Below, in pieces: positions 26,043-33,275 of a stretch of 64,000 nucleotides of DNA. Under the pieces are notes generated by a model. The model did no database searches and was not told the DNA's origin. It worked only from the letters and a program-made list of their open reading frames with translations. The DNA lies in the NCBI GenBank assembly GCA_030429705.1, contig JAUIES010000002.1, forward strand, positions 436,001-500,000. The letters run 5' to 3'. The stretch comes from Phycisphaerae bacterium (GTDB lineage Bacteria > Planctomycetota > Phycisphaerae > Phycisphaerales > UBA1924). Position 1 is the first letter of the stretch; every line of letters begins with the position of its first letter. The position numbers were made by a program, and so were the translations under genes.

Positions 26043-26624
26043 TTACCTACCGGTTTCAGCAACCGCTTGCCATTGCTTCGCAAAGCCCGCCACCGCTGCG
26101 TGGAGTCTCGATTTCACGGTGCCGAGCGGAATGTTGAGGTCTTCTGCCATTTGTGCGTAACTCAGTCGTTGGAAGTAGGCCAACAGGAGAATCTCGCGCA
26201 TCGTCGGCGACAAGTTACTCAATGCTCGCTGAACTTTGTGATCCCTCTCGCGTTCATCCATCGCCGAATCAGGTGTGGGGATATCGATCTCCATGAGGTC
26301 CACGATCGTGAGCCTCTCACCGTCGCCGCCCACTGGAGCAGAAACCTCCATCGAGCGTTGTCTGTTTCTCTTACGAAGGTGGTCCCGCGCTTTGTTCGCT
26401 GCAATTGTGAAGAGCCATGGTCGAAATTTGCGGGAAGTGTCAAATGTCCCCGCTGACCTGTGAATCTGGAGAAAGGTTTCCTGAAATACATCTTCAGCCG
26501 AGGACCGATCACCAACAAGTCTCGTCAAAAACCGCATCAGATCGCCCTCATGCCTTTCCATCAGAGGACGCAAGCACGCTGCGTTCCCGGACCGGTACGC
26601 ATCGAGCAGCTTTTCATCAGACAT
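26043..26624 (-). CDS. ECF-type RNA polymerase sigma factor
   Basis: A 193-residue sigma factor. Region 2 is seen in PLMERHEGDLMRFLTRLVGD and SAEDVFQETFLQIHR, with RPWLFTIAANKARDHLRKRN; region 4 in LSPTMREILLLAYFQRLSYA and IPLGTVKSRLHAAV. The start is unsure: ATG 26624 is used because homology begins at SDEKLLDAYRSG; TTG 26663 in frame is possible, and GAGGAG lies between the two. It pairs with the membrane protein gene 14 nt downstream. Confidence 0.9.
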   Translation of the reverse strand: MSDEKLLDAYRSGNAACLRPLMERHEGDLMRFLTRLVGDRSSAEDVFQETFLQIHRSAGTFDTSRKFRPWLFTIAANKARDHLRKRNRQRSMEVSAPVGGDGERLTIVDLMEIDIPTPDSAMDERERDHKVQRALSNLSPTMREILLLAYFQRLSYAQMAEDLNIPLGTVKSRLHAAVAGFAKQWQAVAETGR

Positions 26625-26788
26625 GGTGTCGGGGTCTGGCAGGTGATACTCCTCGCAGAGCAAGTCTCGATTCAGTTACGCCGCCACGAAGGCTTGGGGT
26701 CGATGCGAATTCAGGATTGCTTGACGACACTGATGCTATCGGACTGATCGCGAGGATCACTTCCGCCAGCCATTGCACCCGCTTGCCT

Positions 26789-27115
26789 CTACGAAACAAA
26801 ACTTTCGAGTTCGCCGATCCGCCTCGACATCGACACACCTCGATGAGGTGGAAACAGCGCCAGTCCTTCCTGCCGAAGTGCGGGTGCCGATTCTTCGATA
26901 TATCGTTCGAATACCGCTCTGTTTCGGAAGCGATACCGAACTTCAACCGCACGACCCGGTGATTCCGAGCCGTGGTCGAGAAGGACAATCTCCGCAGACT
27001 CTGCGCCGGCTGCCACGACCTGGGCTGCATGCGTGTCTACGAGCCAGCGGATGAACGCCTCACAGACCTCTTCAGAGGCACAGTCTGCGTGGACGGTATA
27101 GATCAAGGGTTGCAT
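26789..27115 (-). CDS. DUF4286 family protein
   Basis: A 108-residue small protein of the DUF4286 family (IYTVHADCASEEVCEAFIRW, then FERYIEESAPALRQEGLALF), a ferredoxin-like fold of unknown role. It lies between two sigma-factor modules and diverges from the second. There is no Shine-Dalgarno, but TATCCT ends 7 nt before ATG 27115, so the transcript may be leaderless. Confidence 0.82.
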   Translation of the reverse strand: MQPLIYTVHADCASEEVCEAFIRWLVDTHAAQVVAAGAESAEIVLLDHGSESPGRAVEVRYRFRNRAVFERYIEESAPALRQEGLALFPPHRGVSMSRRIGELESFVS

Positions 27116-27172
27116 GGTGGAGAGGATATCGTCAATCTGTGCAATGTTCGGGCAACATGTTCGTTACGCCCC

Positions 27173-27787
27173 ATGAGCAAGGAGGCCTGGTTGGATGACG
27201 GTCAGCGTGAAGCGGAAGCTCGTCAAAGCGACGACCTGACCGATGTGCTCGCGCGGGCAGCGTCGGGTGAAGATGCTGCATGGACGGAGTTGGTGCAATT
27301 GTACTCCAAGCGGCTCTTCGCTCTGGCGCGAAGTCGACTCGGATCGGTCGAACTTGCAGAAGAGGTGGTTCAGTCGGTGCTTGTCACGGTTGCGACAAAA
27401 ATGACGGGCGGGGCGTATGCGGAAAGTGGACGGTTCGAGCCGTGGCTGTTTCGCGTCGCGATGAATCGCATTCGCGATGAGATCCGTCGTCAAAGGCGTA
27501 GCCTTGCCCAGACGAATGGGCATGTTCCTGAAATCGCGATTGACAGTCGCGCTGAAGACACTGACGATCGAATCGATTCGCTCCGCCGTGCACTCCAGGA
27601 GATTCCTGACGCGGATCGCGAAGTCATCGAGTTGCGACATCACGGGCAAATGAGTTTCAAAGAGATCGCTATTTTGACAGACGAACCGTTGGGCACATTG
27701 CTGGCTCGACACCATCGCGCATTGCGTAAAATTCGCTCGCTGATCGAGGCCGATGCAACTGAGTGTGAAACGAAGAGGTCCACATGA
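27173..27787 (+). CDS. ECF-type RNA polymerase sigma factor (second module)
   Basis: A 204-residue sigma factor. Region 2 appears in WTELVQLYSKRLFALARSRL, ELAEEVVQSVLVTVATKM and EPWLFRVAMNRIRDEIRRQR; region 4 in IPDADREVIELRHHGQMSFK and LGTLLARHHRALRKIR. It overlaps the next gene by 4 nt (ATGA), a sign of translational coupling. The start ATG 27173 has no clear ribosome site. Confidence 0.9.
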   Translation: MSKEAWLDDGQREAEARQSDDLTDVLARAASGEDAAWTELVQLYSKRLFALARSRLGSVELAEEVVQSVLVTVATKMTGGAYAESGRFEPWLFRVAMNRIRDEIRRQRRSLAQTNGHVPEIAIDSRAEDTDDRIDSLRRALQEIPDADREVIELRHHGQMSFKEIAILTDEPLGTLLARHHRALRKIRSLIEADATECETKRST

Positions 27788-28263
27788 ACGAGAATCTTGA
27801 ACAGTTTGATGATTCCATCAAAGCCATTGCATCGGACCTTGATCGCCTGGGTCAACACGAGCGGGATGCCGCACCCGTCACGCTTGAGCGTGATGCGTTA
27901 CATGCAATACAGACGCAAGTTCTCGATAGGCGTAGTGAACCTTTATCAATCACACGGGCATCGCCGTGGTGGCGTCATGAGCGCGTCGCGCTTGGTATGG
28001 CTGCGACCATCATGCTTGGCTTCACCGTCGCGATGGTGTTCATGGTCAATCGTCCGTCGCCGATGCAGCCGCAACCAACCCTGGCTGTGAACACAGCAGC
28101 CGAAGAGTTTGAAGAATACATCGAAACGGTGGCATGGCTCAGTGAGTCAATGCCCCAGTTCATTGACGACTCGTCGAACGGTGGCACCACCGAACTCGAC
28201 TCGCTCGATGCCTTGTTCACCGATGTTCAAGAGTCATTGCAAGGAACCGAGGAGACTGGCTAA
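27784..28263 (+). CDS. Single-TM protein, probable anti-sigma factor
   Basis: A 159-residue protein. About 60 cytoplasmic residues, one helix at about 66-87 (VALGMAATIMLGFTVAMVFM) and an acidic outer part. It has no recognisable zinc-binding motif. Its 4-nt overlap with the sigma gene and its topology suggest that it holds the sigma factor at the membrane; this is inference from position. It overlaps the next gene by one base (TAATG). Confidence 0.72.
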   Translation: MNENLEQFDDSIKAIASDLDRLGQHERDAAPVTLERDALHAIQTQVLDRRSEPLSITRASPWWRHERVALGMAATIMLGFTVAMVFMVNRPSPMQPQPTLAVNTAAEEFEEYIETVAWLSESMPQFIDDSSNGGTTELDSLDALFTDVQESLQGTEETG

Positions 28264-29174
28264 TGACGAACACTCATCGCACCAAAGTGGGTACAGCGTT
28301 ACTCGCATTGTCGGCTGCCATCAGTGCGCAAGCATCAGCGACCTGCCAGCCAACTCCGGTCCCGCAATCCGACAGTGCATCTGATGATGCGCAGCCCGAG
28401 CGTCTCCAGACAAACGACCAATGGCGTGAACGGCTGGAAGCCCAACTCGAACGAGCGCGGGCCCACGCAGACCGATGTGAACAGGCCCTTCGTGATCTTG
28501 ATGAAGGGAAGTCTCCTGATCCTTCATTTGCGCAGGAATTTGACAGGCCGCTCAGTGATGGACCTCGCCAGTTCGGAGGCCATCGAGCGAGACCTGACGG
28601 ATCGAGTCGCGATGAATTGCTCAGCGATCGCTCGCCCGAAAACGAAGCACCGCCATCAATTGAAGAAATCCGGGCTTTTGTGGCTGAAAAATTGCCGTGG
28701 CTTGCCGAACGCCTTTCGCGTGTCGATGCTGAACGACCCGGTTCAAGCGAGATGATGCTTCGGAAGACACAGCCCCGCATCATCGAACTCATGCACAAGT
28801 TTGAGACTGATCCTGAGCAGGCTGCGATTCAAATCGAGCAGTTCCGACTCGGATCAGATATCGTCGACGCGATCCGCAAGATGCGGCACAATCTTGAATC
28901 GGGCGAAATCTCAGAATCGGATCTTCGAATCACTGTCCGCGGTTTTGCCGAACGGCACTTCAACTTGCGCATTCAGCTCACCCAACTGGAAGTCGATCGA
29001 GGTCGGGCAAGTCTTGCCGAACTCGAAGCGCAGCTCGCCCACGATGTCGAGACACGCGAAGCAATGATCGATGAAGTCACAGAGCGAATGATGTCGCGCT
29101 GGTCACGCATGGGCGACCGCGGGAACCGACCGCCGAACGATCGGCAGCGACCTCGCAATAATGACCGCCCGTAG
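28263..29174 (+). CDS. Secreted coiled-coil protein of a sigma-factor operon
   Basis: A 303-residue protein with a signal peptide (TALLALSAAISAQASA). The mature part is highly charged and mostly helical (WRERLEAQLERARAHADRCE, LTQLEVDRGRASLAELEAQL), with a Pro/Arg/Asn-rich end. It could sense envelope stress for the sigma/anti-sigma pair or be its main target; no domain is recognised. It is the third gene of the module. Confidence 0.7.
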   Translation: MTNTHRTKVGTALLALSAAISAQASATCQPTPVPQSDSASDDAQPERLQTNDQWRERLEAQLERARAHADRCEQALRDLDEGKSPDPSFAQEFDRPLSDGPRQFGGHRARPDGSSRDELLSDRSPENEAPPSIEEIRAFVAEKLPWLAERLSRVDAERPGSSEMMLRKTQPRIIELMHKFETDPEQAAIQIEQFRLGSDIVDAIRKMRHNLESGEISESDLRITVRGFAERHFNLRIQLTQLEVDRGRASLAELEAQLAHDVETREAMIDEVTERMMSRWSRMGDRGNRPPNDRQRPRNNDRP

Positions 29175-29180
29175 AACCTG

Positions 29181-29573
29181 CTATGAGACTGTCGAGCCGG
29201 GTGCGATATCACCCATCGGTGTCATCAACACAACACTTCGATCGCCGTCTCCCTTTGGTGCATCACTTCCTGCGAGCAACATCCCTCGTGACTCTTCGCC
29301 GCGAATCTTCCGGGGCGCGAGATTGGCCACGATGACAATGCTTCGGCCGACCAAGTCTGCCGGTTCGTAGTGCCCCTTGATACCGGCACAAATCTGCCGA
29401 GGCGTGTCCGACCCGTCTTCAAGTTGCAACCGAAGCAAACGGTCTGCATTGGGATGTGGCTCGGCTGCAGTAATGCGGGCCACGCGGAGGTCCAGTTTTA
29501 CGAAATCGTCGTAAGTGACTTCCGGCTTGAATGCGGCTTGTTCAACACCTGACGCTGCACCTGATTCTGTCAT
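29181..29573 (-). CDS. tRNA-binding domain protein (MetG C-terminal / CsaA type)
   Basis: A 130-residue stand-alone OB-fold tRNA-binding domain. TYDDFVKLDLRVARITAAEP, PNADRLLRLQLEDG, QICAGIKGHYEPADLVGRSI and ESRGMLLAGSD are the conserved segments of the dimerisation domain of methionyl-tRNA synthetase. As a separate small protein it may serve a MetRS that lacks this domain; no metG is in the window. ATG 29573 has AGGGG about 6 nt upstream; the longer frame to 29675 is not needed. Confidence 0.9.
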   Translation of the reverse strand: MTESGAASGVEQAAFKPEVTYDDFVKLDLRVARITAAEPHPNADRLLRLQLEDGSDTPRQICAGIKGHYEPADLVGRSIVIVANLAPRKIRGEESRGMLLAGSDAPKGDGDRSVVLMTPMGDIAPGSTVS

Positions 29574-29616
29574 CGTGTACCCCTGTCTATGAATCCACCC
29601 GTCATGGGCGAAGACT

Positions 29617-30582
29617 CTAGGGAGCATCTTCTGGCGTGGTCGAATCTGATTCCCCGTTGTCGTCTGCATCCTCATGCGATTCAGTAGGCAGCGGCTCTAC
29701 CCATTGGCCATTTCGATACAACACCCGCTTGGGGTCAACACCAAAACGCAATGCGAGGTCGCCAATCTCAGGGTCGCGCATGGGCTCACCGAGATCAGCT
29801 GCGACCTGAGCGCCCCAGGACCTTTGACGACTGTTCAGCAGAAAAGACTCGAATCGGAGTTGTCCGATCAGTTCGTCTGGTGTCATTTCAGGTCCCGGAT
29901 TGCCACCACAGGTATAACACAATCGACGCTCGATGCGCCCGGTGTGTCGTTTGGTCACCACGCGATCGTTCCGGCACTCCGGGCATGGCCATTCCTTTGC
30001 CTGCCGTTCAAGTTCGGGGAGAATGTTCTGCTGAATGGTGCCAGTGATCAGTGCTGAATATCGCCTGATCAATCGTTGGACATCGTCCCGTCGCAGGTCG
30101 GCAACCGCGCGTGACCCCCAACCAGAGCGTATATGTCCAAGAGCCGTCGCCGTTTCAAAGGCGACATCGTCCGTCACGACCACATCCGTCGACCGGCTCC
30201 AATCGCGGATGCTGTAACGCGGATCAAGCATGCGAGCAATCGCCCACAGCACCCGTCGATCAGCATCGGCACGCGCCGTATCCGCCAGCGCGATGCACGC
30301 GCTGGCCGCCAGCGTCGCACCGTTCGGTTGATCGTGTGACTGCAAAATGGTGATGAGATAGAGACGCTGCACCAACTTGTAGTCTTGCTCAGTCCTCGCT
30401 TCGGCTGCCAACTCCTCACCGAGCGTGAAGTATGCTTCAGGCATGCTCGGGTCGAGTACTTCAAGTTGTTCTTCGATGTCAAGGAGCCCCGTTGGTTGAA
30501 CAGATGCCCCCCCATAAGCCGGACCAATCGGCAACGACATAATGACAACGAGTACCAATGTGAGGTATGGAACGCAGCTCAT
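29617..30582 (-). CDS. Secreted zinc-ribbon protein, last gene of the VWA/ExbBD operon
   Basis: A 321-residue exported protein (signal VLVVIMSLPIGPAYG). Residues of about 30-200 look helical and repeat-like. In the second half a zinc ribbon is formed by CPECRNDRVVTK and LCYTCGG, odd for an exported protein. The C-terminus is acidic (DADDNGESDSTTPEDAP). It overlaps the 898-residue gene by 4 nt (ATGA). No family is recognised. Confidence 0.75.
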   Translation of the reverse strand: MSCVPYLTLVLVVIMSLPIGPAYGGASVQPTGLLDIEEQLEVLDPSMPEAYFTLGEELAAEARTEQDYKLVQRLYLITILQSHDQPNGATLAASACIALADTARADADRRVLWAIARMLDPRYSIRDWSRSTDVVVTDDVAFETATALGHIRSGWGSRAVADLRRDDVQRLIRRYSALITGTIQQNILPELERQAKEWPCPECRNDRVVTKRHTGRIERRLCYTCGGNPGPEMTPDELIGQLRFESFLLNSRQRSWGAQVAADLGEPMRDPEIGDLALRFGVDPKRVLYRNGQWVEPLPTESHEDADDNGESDSTTPEDAP

Positions 30583-33275
30583 AATCCGTTCACTCCCAAC
30601 CGGATCTCCCAGAGTTTGGCCATGGCCCGTTCTGCAGCCGCGATTTGATAGAAGATATGTGATGCATCTCGCCGAGATTGACTCAGGTCCTCCAGGACAG
30701 TTTCAACAGCCGCACGATGGCTTGACTGTTCACTGACGACCACCACCGCCATTGTCTCGGCGAGCGCCAGTTGTTCGACGGCAAACTCTTGCACCATCCC
30801 GACCGCCAAACTGCGTCGACCTTCGAGTCGCCGCGCCACTTCGTTGATGGTCAACGCGAATCCCGCTGCAGGAATTCCCCGCTGCGCCGCCCGAGTCCAT
30901 CGAGCCCGCAGTTCTCGAACAGATCGTTCGGCAGAAGCAACAATGACATCACCCGAGTCTGTCATCGATAGCGCCGAACTCGTGCGCTGGTCATACGCCT
31001 CATCCAGAAGACGAGCAAGTTCATCCACACCAGCAACGATACTGTCTGCAGCGATGAGTTCGAGCAGTCGTTCGACGAGCGCCCGGCGAACAGCCAGACG
31101 CCATTCAGGATTGGTCCAATCGGGTAAGGGCTGCCCGGTGACACTGACGATCAACTCACTGATCATGGGGGTCGGCGCCATACGCGGCGATTCTTCGAGC
31201 AGCGCGTTGACAATCGCCGGCGACGAACCGAACAACTCGACGATGTCGCGCGCAGCGTCGCGCACGGCGCGACCACCACCGCGTAGCGCCGCTTCGACGA
31301 GGACTTCGGCATCGACGGAGCCCAGTTGACGGCGAGTGCTCGATCGAAGCTGAGCAAGGAGTCGCATTCGTTCCTCGGTATTCACACCTGCCAGCAAAAA
31401 CTGCTCGCCCCACCTGCCGTCTTGTGACTCACTGCCCATGTCAGCGCCAGACCCGTTTGGAGACGCACCCGGTTGGACCGCATAGTTGCTCAGAATGAGG
31501 TTGGCGGCTACGGCATCACCCTGCCAATGTGCCGATGCTGCAGCACTGATCCGAGCGTAACTGACTGCGATTCCGAGAGCGTCGTTCGAATCTCGCACAG
31601 ACTTGAGTTCGGCATCGAGTTGACCTGTTGCGTTGGTCAACGCATCGAGGATCGCGATATCGCTCCCCGGTGATTCGAGCCCCCACGCGAGCAGGTACTG
31701 GTCACGCAGACTTCGTCGATCAAGGTCGTTCGCCGATGCGGACAACACCATCGTTGGATCGATGTTGTCTGCGTCGGTCGCTGCGACGAGTGTCCGCGTG
31801 GCTGCACTCAATGAGGACGCGGGCACATTGCGATTGTCGAACTGCCGAACCATCCAGCGTTTGCTGTCATCGTTGTTGCGCCATGGCATCGCGCGAATCA
31901 CCGCCTCGATCGCTTCGTACATGTCATTGCGCGCTTCGGGGTCGATGGATTGCACAAGTAGTCGTTCCGCCCCCCTCGACAACAGACTGACTCTACGCTC
32001 GGCATCCGATGCCGTGACCGCGGCGGCGGCCCGAGCCCACCCGGTCCACGCCGATCCTCGTTCGTCGGGTTGGGTGGCCAACCCGTCCATGATCGACTGC
32101 AGGCAAGCCAGCGCACCTCCGGCAAAGCTGAGTTGGGCCGGTCGGCTGCCATCGAGTGAAGCCCCAAGCCAACGATCAATCAGCGCATGAGACTGTGCAG
32201 ACAGATCGCGTTCGCGGCGAATCCGCGTCAATGCACCGATGGACCACACTGCACGCTCGACCTCTTCCTGATCGAATGTGCCTCGACGCGATCGCAGCAC
32301 AATCGAGCCTCGGCCGACGGTGTTGAGGAGTGCTCGCGCATCGCCGGTCGGGCCGCCCAATCGGTACATCAACTCGACAATGGCATCCATCGCACGCGTC
32401 CGAACCGGAGCGGGCAACTCGAGCCAATCGGCAGAGAGCGCCTCCGTCGCGGCGACCGCTGACTGATGAGCCCCATCGAGATCCGACTCAGCAATCGAGA
32501 CCGCGTGAAGCAGAGTATCAAGGATCGCGTCACGCTCGACAACCATCCTTGGAACCGTTGTTGTCTGAGGCTTGGCTGATGCTGCATCCCCATCAGTCGG
32601 AAGTAAGCCTGGTTGAGACGGCGGCGCCGCATCCATGAGTGCTGATTGCGTCCCGGTATCTTTGACCAATGCTCGGTCACCCGTCACAACGAGCACCGTC
32701 CATACTGTGCCGACAATCATAAGAATTGCGACTAAACCGATGACGATCGACCAGTGGTTCCTGGAGACTGCGGAACGAGAGGGAAATGCGTCGTCGGGAG
32801 ATGCACCTTGAGCGGCGCTGGTATTTCGACGCCGCGTGGACATGTGCCGAAGTGTTTCGGCCACATCTGAGGCGCGCAGCCCGCGTGAGTGCGCGAGCGC
32901 CATGAGCCTTGGCAGACTTTTGCGTGTCCACCCGCCAAACATGGCGAGCGTGAGGATGACATCTTGTTCCAAGCCGACCATCGCAGCAGCGCGTGCACTC
33001 GAAGACTGCCCCCTGCGCAGGTGTGACCGAATGGCCGGGTTGAGTAACTGAGCCGTCGCCGCGTGCAGTGCCAGTCTGACTTCGTCAGAGGCTGGCGATT
33101 GTCCCTGGGGGTGGGCATCGATTGCCTGCATGCGTCGGTCGCGGGCCGAGATGATATCGAGATCCGAAAAGCCATCCGGTGGCAACCCCAGTAGGGCGCA
33201 AGGACCACCGCGCGCAGCCTCGGCCCCTAAAAACTGCTCCACAAAACTCACAGCATGGCGCCGCCCGGTGGTCAT
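30579..33275 (-). CDS. Large membrane protein with degenerate J-domain
   Basis: An 898-residue protein. Residues of about 26-89 (CALLGLPPDGFSDLDIISAR, AIDAHPQGQSP, LLNPAIRSHLRRG) follow the helix pattern of a DnaJ domain, but the catalytic HPD is HPQ at 55-57, so it should not stimulate Hsp70. One transmembrane helix lies at 176-197 (SIVIGLVAILMIVGTVWTVL). The roughly 700 residues outside are helical and repeat-like, with no family recognised. It overlaps both neighbours by 4 nt. Confidence 0.82.
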   Translation of the reverse strand: MTTGRRHAVSFVEQFLGAEAARGGPCALLGLPPDGFSDLDIISARDRRMQAIDAHPQGQSPASDEVRLALHAATAQLLNPAIRSHLRRGQSSSARAAAMVGLEQDVILTLAMFGGWTRKSLPRLMALAHSRGLRASDVAETLRHMSTRRRNTSAAQGASPDDAFPSRSAVSRNHWSIVIGLVAILMIVGTVWTVLVVTGDRALVKDTGTQSALMDAAPPSQPGLLPTDGDAASAKPQTTTVPRMVVERDAILDTLLHAVSIAESDLDGAHQSAVAATEALSADWLELPAPVRTRAMDAIVELMYRLGGPTGDARALLNTVGRGSIVLRSRRGTFDQEEVERAVWSIGALTRIRRERDLSAQSHALIDRWLGASLDGSRPAQLSFAGGALACLQSIMDGLATQPDERGSAWTGWARAAAAVTASDAERRVSLLSRGAERLLVQSIDPEARNDMYEAIEAVIRAMPWRNNDDSKRWMVRQFDNRNVPASSLSAATRTLVAATDADNIDPTMVLSASANDLDRRSLRDQYLLAWGLESPGSDIAILDALTNATGQLDAELKSVRDSNDALGIAVSYARISAAASAHWQGDAVAANLILSNYAVQPGASPNGSGADMGSESQDGRWGEQFLLAGVNTEERMRLLAQLRSSTRRQLGSVDAEVLVEAALRGGGRAVRDAARDIVELFGSSPAIVNALLEESPRMAPTPMISELIVSVTGQPLPDWTNPEWRLAVRRALVERLLELIAADSIVAGVDELARLLDEAYDQRTSSALSMTDSGDVIVASAERSVRELRARWTRAAQRGIPAAGFALTINEVARRLEGRRSLAVGMVQEFAVEQLALAETMAVVVVSEQSSHRAAVETVLEDLSQSRRDASHIFYQIAAAERAMAKLWEIRLGVNGL

